From: Branchiostoma floridae
Lineage: Eukaryota; Chordata; Leptocardii; Amphioxiformes; Branchiostomatidae
Reading direction: 5' to 3'
Length of the DNA stretch: 42,135 nt
Assembly: GCF_000003815.2 (NCBI RefSeq)
Contig: NC_049979.1
Coordinates: 8,894,985 to 8,937,119 of the forward strand
Shown: positions 21,801 through 28,958 of the stretch, piece by piece
Numbering within the stretch: position 1 is the first letter of the stretch
How the letters are laid out: every line of letters begins with the position of its first letter
Notes under the pieces: generated by a model
Seen by the model: only the letters and a program-made list of their open reading frames with translations
The model's database searches: none
Told to the model about the DNA's origin: nothing
Made by a program: the position numbers and the translations under genes

Positions 21801-22804
21801 ACAACAGCCAGACGGCATCACAGAACATCCAGGAAACAGCTGAACAGAGATGTGAGCTTTGGAGGAACAGGAAACTTCGGTCCAGACAAAGAGAAAACTA
21901 TTGTAGGATGCTGGACAGGTCAGGCAGTCTCCATCAAGCCATGAAGACTTTTTAACCTTTTAATTGGTAGTGTTTGACTTGGGATTAAAACTGCAGTCAG
22001 GTTATACGGAAGACTTGAAAAATATGATTGCATAGAATGTACTACATACTGAGTTCTCTGCTTAGCACTCAGCAGTATGGAAGTTGAACACATTCCACTA
22101 CCAGAGGACTCGCCCTCTACTGTAGGTCCCTTTGTGGCCCAAGGGCTATAGATATGTATATATACACCAAAAGCAGTGGGAAGGATTTCAAATCTTTAAC
22201 ACAATAGGTCAATATAAATCATACTCCTGTAATGCATTTACTTTGTCATTTGTTGCAGCCTCCAGACTATTTTTAATGGTCTTCAGCTGGTTGTCATGGT
22301 AACAGTCCATCACCTTCTAACACTAGGAGACCAGGGGCAACTCGGGTCATCTCAAAAGCAAAAACAGAAAAAGTAAGAGATGTTCTGCTGTGATTTGCTT
22401 CAGAACGCAAATTGTTGGATTAGAGTTGTATTGTGCTCATCCTAACTTGGTAATTTACAGTGTGAACTTTTCATCAGTTTTTCTGTAGCTTCTTTTTAGT
22501 TTTTCATGTTTCTCTTTTAAAGTGAATCTTGAGCTGCAAAATACCTAATTTCAGTACTCTAACATTATGTATTAAGTGTCATGATTTGGTGTAACAATAG
22601 ACTATATTAAGACAAATTTACAAGTACATTTTCCTTTGCAGATTTCTCAAGGGTATCCTGCAGTATGTGGAGAACCTTGTGTCCAAAACCAGTATGGATC
22701 AAAACAAGTGGGAGGAGTGCTGCATACTCACATCAGCTGCAATTAATAGGATAAAAGAGTACTACAATGATTATATCTCAACAGAACATAGCGCTTCTTT
22801 TTAA
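15691..22804 (+). CDS. ERMARD: ERMARD-like ER membrane-associated RNA degradation protein, complete
   Basis: Seventeen coding exons join in frame to 678 codons plus TAA: 15691-15883, 16279-16421, 16801-16902, 17172-17261, 17693-17790, 18001-18128, 18371-18485, 18805-18907, 19167-19196, 19417-19485, 20073-20240, 20576-20656, 20768-20832, 20997-21131, 21679-21918, 22259-22372 and 22642-22804. The length is about that of vertebrate ERMARD. Residues 190-199 ([10 protein letters not shown]) carry the RN..HG signature of the DUF4209 region. [20 protein letters not shown] (about 290-310), a [12 protein letters not shown] segment in exon 11 and [14 protein letters not shown] in exon 15 fit the family closely. 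Hydrophobic stretches in exons 6, 11 and 16 are candidate membrane segments. Family knowledge: ER membrane protein linked to neuronal migration; biochemical activity poorly defined. Possible ATTAAA poly(A) signal at 23086. Confidence 0.92.
16279..16421 (+). CDS. ERMARD: ERMARD coding exon 2
   Basis: Residues 65-112, containing [12 protein letters not shown]. Acceptor CTCAACAG, donor ACAG|GTACAT. Phase 1 to 0. Confidence 0.9.
16801..16902 (+). CDS. ERMARD: ERMARD coding exon 3
   Basis: 34 codons, including [14 protein letters not shown]. Acceptor TTCTCACAG, donor GAT|GTATGT. Phase 0 to 0. Confidence 0.9.
17172..17261 (+). CDS. ERMARD: ERMARD coding exon 4
   Basis: 30 codons starting [17 protein letters not shown]. 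Acceptor CATCCTCAG, donor GCT|GTGAGA. Phase 0 to 0. Confidence 0.9.
17401..17520 (+). repeat. Interspersed repeat copy A in ERMARD intron 4
   Basis: Shares CCACTGGTAGTGG-type, CAGCTTCCATACT-type and CTGAGTGCTAAGCAGAGAA blocks, in order, with the reverse complement of 22044-22142. Probably a MITE or SINE-type family. Confidence 0.65.
17693..17790 (+). CDS. ERMARD: ERMARD coding exon 5 (RN..HG motif)
   Basis: Encodes [20 protein letters not shown], the signature segment of the domain (Arg193, Asn194, His198, Gly199). Donor GATAT|GTACGT in phase 2. The in-frame reading through to TAC is discarded because exon 6 needs phase 2. Confidence 0.93.
18001..18128 (+). CDS. ERMARD: ERMARD coding exon 6
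   Basis: Begins with the last base of Met209, then [20 protein letters not shown], a hydrophobic segment. The donor CCAG|GTGGAC is weaker than others in the gene but gives the phase required by exon 7. Confidence 0.8.
18371..18485 (+). CDS. ERMARD: ERMARD coding exon 7
   Basis: Contains [20 protein letters not shown]. The acceptor at GATACAG|TCCTACAG was picked by phase. The second CAG eight bases on would break the frame. Donor CAAAG|GTAGCT. Confidence 0.82.
18805..18907 (+). CDS. ERMARD: ERMARD coding exon 8
   Basis: Encodes [20 protein letters not shown] followed by a CPQRMMTAE segment, very like the vertebrate protein. Acceptor TTATGCAG, donor GAG|GTAACA. Confidence 0.92.
19167..19196 (+). 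CDS. ERMARD: ERMARD coding exon 9 (30-base microexon)
   Basis: Ten codons, [10 protein letters not shown], phase 0 to 0. The conserved LYTT.DE string of vertebrate ERMARD supports it despite its size. Acceptor TTCTTCCAG, donor GAG|GTGAGT. Confidence 0.9.
19417..19485 (+). CDS. ERMARD: ERMARD coding exon 10
   Basis: 23 codons, including [10 protein letters not shown] and SSELGDSYM. Acceptor AACACTAG, donor ATG|GTGAGT. Confidence 0.86.
20073..20240 (+). CDS. ERMARD: ERMARD coding exon 11
   Basis: 56 codons, including [20 protein letters not shown] and a hydrophobic run [13 protein letters not shown]. Acceptor GTCTTCTGCAG, donor CTG|GTAACT. Confidence 0.92.
20576..20656 (+). CDS. ERMARD: ERMARD coding exon 12 with NAGNAG acceptor
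   Basis: 27 codons, including [15 protein letters not shown]. The acceptor is AAGCAG, so splicing at 20573 would add one Gln without changing frame. Donor AGG|GTGAGA. Confidence 0.87.
20768..20832 (+). CDS. ERMARD: ERMARD coding exon 13
   Basis: 21 codons plus two bases, [20 protein letters not shown]. Acceptor TCTTCTCCAG, donor GAGTT|GTAAGG. Confidence 0.86.
20997..21131 (+). CDS. ERMARD: ERMARD coding exon 14
   Basis: Contains [18 protein letters not shown]. Acceptor TTCCTACAG. The donor CTAAG|GTTCGA is unusual in its +4 to +6 bases, so the 3' edge is less certain, but its phase fits exon 15. Confidence 0.8.
21307..21622. repeat. 35-bp minisatellite, nine copies
   Basis: Nine imperfect head-to-tail units with consensus close to GGTGTTCAGTACCAGGGACA followed by GGTCTGAATGTGGAT. 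One unit is 36 bases. It lies in ERMARD intron 14; since 35 is not a multiple of three it does not encode a protein repeat. Confidence 0.92.
21679..21918 (+). CDS. ERMARD: ERMARD coding exon 15
   Basis: 79 full codons, including [15 protein letters not shown] and the conserved [14 protein letters not shown] basic segment. Acceptor TTCTTCTCCAG, donor GACAG|GTCAGG. Confidence 0.92.
22044..22142 (-). repeat. Interspersed repeat copy B in ERMARD intron 15 (inverted)
   Basis: Inverted relative of 17401-17520, diverged but with the same block order. Confidence 0.65.
22259..22372 (+). CDS. ERMARD: ERMARD coding exon 16
   Basis: Contains the hydrophobic stretch [16 protein letters not shown], a candidate membrane helix, then a Lys/Gln-rich tail. 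Acceptor TTTGTTGCAG, donor AAAAA|GTAAGA. Confidence 0.87.
22642..22804 (+). CDS. ERMARD: ERMARD coding exon 17 (terminal)
   Basis: Encodes [20 protein letters not shown] through to STEHSASF, then TAA. Acceptor TCCTTTGCAG. Confidence 0.88.
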
Positions 22805-23448
22805 CAAAATATACTTTACAGTAATGTTCCACCTTATAACTGGATATACTTTGTCCAAGATAAGGTTTACCAAGATGATAAATAACAACAGAGCATGTCA
22901 TATAGATCTAAAGCTATCTTTATTTATCACTGTTGCGATTGTCCATTAAAGTTGGAGCATGGATGATATTACTGAAGCACAACACATCAATGTTGTAACC
23001 ATGAATCTTGGACTACCAATAACGTTACACCTGAGATACTGTGGAGCACTGTGGAGATAAATAGCACTTTTTACTGGACCATGCCATTAAACATTAACTA
23101 TAAATTCCACTGTGTCAGCCATGTATAACATTACATGATCATTATTCACATAAGGCATTTACATGTTTTTATGCCACCATTCAGAGACAATTAATTTGTT
23201 GAATTCTGTTGCCCATTCATCTCAAGATAGTAGTGTTTCTCCGCTAAGAACTACATGTATTTGGTAGCCATCTATTTATCACATTACAGTCTCCCTGAAT
23301 ATACAGACCATTTTGCATCAGCTGAATAGGATATCAGGGCAGCAATTCCCTTACCAATCTATCCAACTGAACAGCAAAACTTGGAAATTAAAAGTCCAAT
23401 GAAATCTGACCATCACACTTGAAGATTGGGTAGATCTTATCTCTAATC
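22805..23448. other. Tail-to-tail intergenic region ERMARD/cytochrome b5
   Basis: Holds the 3' UTRs of both convergent genes. ATTAAA at 23086-23091 is a possible ERMARD poly(A) signal. No ORF or repeat of note. Confidence 0.6.
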
Positions 23449-23622
23449 CTATGACTTGAAGTCCCCAACATAGTGGGAATTCTTGAGTTTATCCTTGATG
23501 TAATTCCCCACTGTGAAGTGTGCAGGTTGCGAGTGGAACCCGCTTGTTGCGTCACCTCCAACATTCCGTAAAATGGCGTCTCCACCTGGGTGTTTAGCCA
23601 CATACTCTGTCATGTCATACAC
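23449..23622 (-). CDS. Cytochrome b5-like exon 2
   Basis: 57 codons plus TAG. Contains HPGGD, GGDATSGF and QPAHF, and ends HYVGDFKS. Confidence 0.93.
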   Translation of the reverse strand: MYDMTEYVAKHPGGDAILRNVGGDATSGFHSQPAHFTVGNYIKDKLKNSHYVGDFKS

Positions 23623-24324
23623 CTGCAAAACACAGTAATGGTAGATGATTAAAGGTACCAGAAATAATCAGCAAAAATATCTGCAGCAGTTAAACAGTGT
23701 AATTGCAAGCATGTTCTACCAATTATGAAAGCAGCATTTTATCACCATTAGATAATGATTTGACATGAGTTACGAAAGAGCAGATGTTCTAGCCAGCAGA
23801 ACAAATTTAAAGCCCTTCAAACATCAACAAACGTTGTCTCATATAGGATACATATCAAAAGCACCCAATAATGTTACAGAACCTAATACTCATCAACTTT
23901 GCCGAAAACCTTTACAAGAGACATCAGCATCACTCACTGCCTTGAAACAGATTCTGGACCTTTGGCAAGATCACATGAGTCTGGGAAATGTCAGCTGCAA
24001 ATTGCTGTCCTGATTTCCAGTGAGGACCATTATTCATACAGCAAGTTATGTAACGTTTTATGCTAACGTTACATAAAAATCAATTTCATGGGAAGGCTAT
24101 GATATTCACAGAATGAACAAATTGATATGAAAAGCCAGCAAGTTGCACTATGTTAAGAGTGGGATGGGCATTCGTGACAAGGTCAATGAATTTTTCCAGT
24201 CACTAGATTTTCCTCTTACCTTTCCGTCGATGATGATCCAAGCATCTTCTTTCTTGTTGTGCTTCGCTAACTCTTGTTTTGATATCAAGCGTCCCTCTTG
24301 TCTACTCCCTCCATTTGAAGCCAT
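23449..24324 (-). CDS. Small soluble cytochrome b5-like haem protein, 92 residues, complete
   Basis: Two exons, 24220-24324 and 23449-23622, join in phase 0 at GGAAAG|GTAAGA and TTTTGCAG|GTGTAT to give 92 residues. The cytochrome b5 fold is clear: LISKQELAKHNKKEDAWIII leads into the core VYDMTEYVAKHPGGDAILRN. Haem-ligand candidates are His46 (HPGG) and His70 (SQPAH), 24 residues apart as in classical cytochrome b5. His65 is a less likely second ligand. There is no C-terminal membrane anchor or signal peptide, so a soluble cytosolic electron carrier is inferred; the partner is unknown. The start is ATG at 24324 with good context (GGCCATGG). A GTG-initiated extension was not used. Head-to-head with AFTPH. 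Confidence 0.92.
24220..24324 (-). CDS. Cytochrome b5-like exon 1
   Basis: 35 codons, MASNGGSRQEGRL then the start of the b5 fold ending WIIIDGK. Donor AAG|GTAAGA. Confidence 0.92.
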
Positions 24325-24749
24325 GGCCTTTTTCCTGTCGGTTATCACTCAATACTCAGCTGCCACTCAACATGCAGGCCTAACAGACAGCTGTTTCATC
24401 TCAGCCCAGTGGATGCTGCCTCCTCATCTGATGATGACACCTCCAAAACAAACCTTGAAATCTCGCGAGAGTTACAGCGCTTCGCGTGATTTTGTAACTC
24501 CCCCTACGGCTAGACTAGTTCATTTTAGTAGAGGGGAATGACAAGTAATTTAATCCATTACAATACTTTCGTTAGCTTGTAATATACAAAACATGTATAT
24601 CAATAAAACATTGAAATAGTACTCATTATAATATATCGCAATAAAACTTAACATGATTTGTCTAGAGAATACATTGGTACCTGTAACATATCTAGTTACC
24701 TACCAGGTAGTGGACGGTTCCGATTTTGACGGGCTTGTGGGTAGTAATC
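24325..24749. promoter_or_regulatory. Divergent cytochrome b5/AFTPH promoter
   Basis: 425 bases between the minus-strand cytochrome b5 start and the first AUG of the AFTPH leader. Contains the perfect palindrome TCTCGCGAGA at 24461-24470, known in vertebrates as the BANP (formerly ZBTB33/M8-associated) promoter element, typical of TATA-less, often bidirectional promoters. Confidence 0.75.
24461..24470. promoter_or_regulatory. TCTCGCGAGA palindrome (BANP-type element)
   Basis: Ten-base perfect palindrome, 137 bases upstream of the cytochrome b5 ATG. Confidence 0.75.
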
Positions 24750-24819
24750 ATGGCCGAACCTATGTGGCAGGAGAACGAAAGTCAACATCTGCTAAAAAGT
24801 GGACCGTTTCTCACAAACA
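24700..24819 (+). other. AFTPH: AFTPH first (5' UTR) exon, start approximate
   Basis: Ends with the strong donor ACAAACA|GTAAGTTT. Its reading frame from ATG 24750 runs into a stop just after the predicted splice to 26653, so it is probably leader, not coding. The transcription start is not visible; 24700 is a guess. Confidence 0.55.
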
Positions 24820-26652
24820 GTAAGTTTTCCTGTACAAATTATGCATCAGTAGAAGCCTTTGTACACTATAGAATACACAGACCAGTAGGTAGTATCAGAG
24901 AAATCATGTAAAACCTAGAGATACGATTAAATGTTCGCCAAAGTTCTATGATGACACAAGAGTTCCGGTCCAGAGGCCAGTCTGTTCGGTCACGAGTGTG
25001 CTATGATCGTCAACTCAAGAGCCGGTCTTTCAGTCTCACTTGCGTGGTTTCGAGTATGTTCTGTGCCAACATGGTGTCACAACGCCTGTTTTTTTCCCTA
25101 AACAAGCACCGTGTATTTGTGCTGTAGTAGTCGACCCCTCATAGCAAATGCAAGACAACAAAATTTATGTACAGTAATTACCTCAAAGTGACCAGTGGGC
25201 GTATCTGAACAGTGTCAAGATTGTCTAAAATTATTATCCAGTTTTTTCATGTCCTTGTAGTGCTAACCTAATGTTTCAAGGGGTCCTCGGACTTGAAAGC
25301 CACGCATGATTTGAATTTTGATTGCATGAAAATATCAAAATTATATTGCACATACATTGTTTTTTGTTTGTAACTGGTATGTAATATGATATCAATAATG
25401 GCATGTTAAACACAAACAGAAATTATGGCAGGATGTTTGTCTTGTACCTCACATAGAAATAATCTGCTTGATGTGGAATGTGCATCAGATATAAAGAAAA
25501 CTTTTCTTTGAAGAATGACCACCTGTTACCTTTTTGCTTTCATGACTGTTTGCGTACACAGGAAATAGGAGCTTTAGCTCAATGCAGTGCTAAATATGTA
25601 ATCTCCTAGCAGCTGTTGGGGTGGAAAGTCGTCATGTTTTTGTATCTGTTTTTTTTTCCTGCCAGCACTCAACACGAACTAAGTGCTGTCGGAATAAAAA
25701 ACAGTAAATCTGAAAATGTTATAACATCTGCTTGGAGATTACTTGATATATTCTCCTTGCAGTCAGGAGGTAGGGATTCGTAGCCAAGTTATGTTTCCAT
25801 GTGCTGCTCTGAAGACCCTCTTTGAGTACCAACATGCAATGACTCCACACTGCATTGCTTTTTGCCACCTTTGTCCACGGAAGTTCCTTGGGCTTGAACA
25901 TATCATACCCCAAACCCCATTGATTCGGCTTGTCAGGGAAATTACCTTTTCTTTGTTATGATTTTTTACGTTGCTGAAAGAGACATCAAATTATTCATGG
26001 TAGGGGCTGTTGCTTGGTCATTGACTCGCTTACAGTTACACAACGTAGATCAACAATAATTTAATCCCATCTGTCAATAAATCTGAACTTCATGCCATGA
26101 AATTGATGTAATACAATTTCCTAAGCTTAAAATGCTAGATTTAAACAATATAGGCTTCTACACAATGAATGAGACAGAAAAAAACTGATAAAGCTGTAAA
26201 TAGCCCTGTACAAAATATAATCTTTGTGCTAATCTATAGACAGATCTTTCAGAATCAGTTTTGATCCCAGAGGCATTACAAACATCCACAACTGTACAAG
26301 TTTCCTAACTGTAGCAAGCATTGGTCATCCTTTGTGTAAAATAAACCCAAGGAAGACTGTAAACTGTAATGTTGTTTCTATTTTGTAACTGTGTTATTTA
26401 TTGTCTTCAGGTAAGTAGTTGTGTATTTTCATGTTCCCAGGAACTCCTGAAAAACAGGGCTATGCCCTGAGTGTGTATATCCTGGTTAGATAAATAAATG
26501 AAATGAAATGAATAAAATGAAATAAATGAAACCTCTCCTTTGTACTGAATTGTAAGTTATATATTGGTAGGGAAGAAATCCAGCAGATGTGATAGTGTTG
26601 CCATTACCTTTAGCACAGAGATAACATTGCATCTTTCCTTTCTGTTCTTTAG
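24820..26652 (+). other. AFTPH 5' UTR intron
   Basis: 1.8 kb from GTAAGT to TTCTTTAG. Contains an AT-rich (ATGAA)n-like stretch at about 26494-26530, following a segment with GGGCTATGCCCTGAG that looks like a retroposon tail. No coding signal otherwise. Confidence 0.55.
26494..26530 (+). repeat. (ATGAA)n / AAATGA short repeat, possible retroposon tail
   Basis: AAATAAATGAAATGAAATGA-type run immediately upstream of the AFTPH coding exon. Confidence 0.6.
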
Positions 26653-26768
26653 GCTAATGTGGGATCTGAGTGACACTTGCTGACAAGAGGAGGCAGAATA
26701 TTCCGGAGTGTAGAATAGACTCGCACATTACAGTAACGCTATCACCAAAGTCAAGAAACGGAAACAAA

Positions 26769-28589
26769 ATGGCTTCAGGCAACTTTGCTCCCATGTTGTC
26801 TTCTTCACCCCCTCCATTAGAGGAAGGCCAGTCTATGACAGATGATTTTGATGATGATGACTTTGGAAACTTTTCAAGTGCGGTAGACTCGTTCTCTCCA
26901 GGGCAGAACGACTCCTTCACATTCCAACCTGTCAAGGAAGGCCATGGAGTTGATGGGGATGGCATCAAGGATGGCCTGGAAAATGGAGGATGGGCCGCCT
27001 TTGAGAGCCATAAGTCTGATACATTTCCTGTTCAGAACGGTCCGATCTCTGTCAATGACTCAACTGCCAACGGATTAGAAGCCCAGGAGGGTGATTTGGA
27101 GCCAGAGAGCCCGGGCATGATGGGTTCAGGTGCAATGACAGGAAGCGTTGTGCAGAGCACTACAGATGATGACTTTGGGGATTTCAGTAGTGTACCTTCT
27201 TCAGATGTAAGGACAGGATTTAGTGATGGACAGGAAAATGTTTCCCTCAAGGATGCACCTGTAATGACTAATGGAAGCGAACAAGGCTCAGCTTCAGCAG
27301 AGTTTGGCAATTTCTCAGGATTGCAGGAAACCAAAAACTCTCTCACTACAGGTACATCAAAAGGGGTGTCAAATGCTGCAAAAGAGAATTCAAGCCATGA
27401 ACACACAGACTTACCGATGGTAGAGGAATTAGATAGACAGTCTCCAACAGATTGTGCCACAACTGTTATACAACACACAGGTGAGGAACAAAGTCAGGTT
27501 AAATCAGCTGGTGCCTTTCCTAAACACAGTCCTGGTGATTCTGACTGCAGGTCCTCAAAAACTGAGGTTGGGGAGGGGGGCAGTATGGAAATTCAGGCTG
27601 AAGTGTCAGAACCAACTGCAAAACAGCGTGAAGGTCATCTCAATGACTCTAATTCCCATGCTGAACAAACTGTAACCTGCCCTGCAGAAGATAAAGTAGG
27701 AGACTTTAAAGGAAGTGTGTTGGAAGAGGCAGAAGCAGATGAATTTGGAGACTTTTCCAAACCCTCATTAGGGAAACCTTTAGATGTTATAAACGAAGAA
27801 CTGCCCTGTGACAAGGAGGAGGATGATGATGGCTGGGCAAATTTCAGAGGCCCTACCGGGGAGTTTGGTAGTTTCTCTGACTTTACTTTAGTAGGTAAAA
27901 GACCAGACGATGGGAACGTAGACCTGTATAGTAATGTCAGTGACTGGGGTTCCGCCAGTGATTATTCCAGACAAGACGATGAATTCAGTGACTTTGCCTC
28001 AACTCAGGAAACGCCCCAAGATGAAACTTTACCCATAGATTCCCTCTCAGAAGAAGCCTGTCCATCCGGGAGCGCCAGACAGGATGGAGAATTTGTGGAA
28101 TCTGATGTTCTGGCAGCACAGGGAGAAGATGTGCAAATTAGACCTTCTGTTGACCAAGACATAACTTCCCAAGATACCAGCGTTGTTGGGAAAAGTGTAG
28201 ATGACAGTGCTGAACCAACAGCTGATGGTGATGAAGAAGACGACTTTGGTGATTTTACATCTACTGAACAGCCATTGTCTGCTGATACAGCTGCTGAGGA
28301 CTTTTCTACTGGAAAGTCAGAAGATGTGAGAACTGATGACTTTGGTGAGTTTTCAGCACCAGGGCCAAGTGCTGAAGATGGTGACTTTGGTGAGTTCAGC
28401 ACAGGTGACAGTAAGGAGGATGACTGGGCCTCTTTCTCGGGCCCATCAGACTTTGGGGAGTTCTCCCAAGGCCAGGAGAAGTCTACCAAAGAAGAGGACA
28501 CGTTTGGCTCCTTTGCCTCTACTTCAGGACCTGAGTTTGGAGACTTTGGTGGCTTCCAACAAACCAGCACTTCTGCCAGTACTTCTAAG
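26769..28589 (+). CDS. AFTPH: AFTPH large coding exon 1 with acidic F-G-x-F motif array
   Basis: 607 codons in one exon, rich in Asp, Glu, Ser and Gly. Motifs include DDFGNF (about residue 30), DDFGDF (133), AEFGNF (177), DEFGDF (324), DDGWANF (352), GEFGSF (364), DEFSDF (404), DDFGDF (491), DDFGEF (523), GDFGEF (538), DDWASF (553), SDFGEF (559), DTFGSF (577) and PEFGDFGGF (589). The exon opens at acceptor TTCTTTAG (26653); donor AAG|GTAAGC, phase 0. The minus-strand ORFs here are shadows. Confidence 0.96.
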
Positions 28590-28921
28590 GTAAGCATTAC
28601 TTCATAAAAGGTGACAGATAATTTGGTTCTACCAGTAGTGTTAGTTATCCAGTTGCATGAGTAACTGTTAATTTGTTTATCTTATTCCGTAGATGTCTAA
28701 CCTTCATTGACGAATTTTGTTCTAATTTTATTTGATAGAATGCCTATCAACCACAATAAACTTGTCCCACACATATGGATATCTAATGAATTATGTACAT
28801 GTATTTGTTTATCATATTTTACATGTGAGATATTGCTTTTCATATTTATCATATATAGTAAAACTGATGCGTTTGATTTCTCCCTTTCCAATGGCCTACT
28901 GGTAACTAAATTCTTTGTGTT

Positions 28922-28958
<37 letters not shown>

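Larger units (their letters stand above)
24750..26657 (+). promoter_or_regulatory. Two chained upstream ORFs in the predicted AFTPH leader
   Basis: uORF1 starts at ATG 24750 (A at -3, G at +4), runs 23 codons to 24818 plus one base, then splices to 26653 giving AGC TAA (stop 26655-26657). The TAA overlaps a second ATG (TAATG). That uORF2 has eight codons and ends at TGA 26681-26683. Depends on the inferred splice. Confidence 0.5.

Noticed and set aside
24750-24908. Short protein gene starting MAEPMWQENE on the plus strand
   Set aside because: The frame crosses a strong GTAAGT donor; spliced to the AFTPH acceptor it stops at once, so it is better read as a uORF.
26670-26768. 33-residue extension of AFTPH
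   Set aside because: It would start at GTG, directly after an in-frame TGA; the homologous N-terminus begins at ATG 26769.
27032-28597. Long minus-strand open frames opposite AFTPH exon 1
   Set aside because: Mirror images of the codon-biased AFTPH exon, rich in Ser/Pro/Lys from complementing Asp/Gly/Phe codons.
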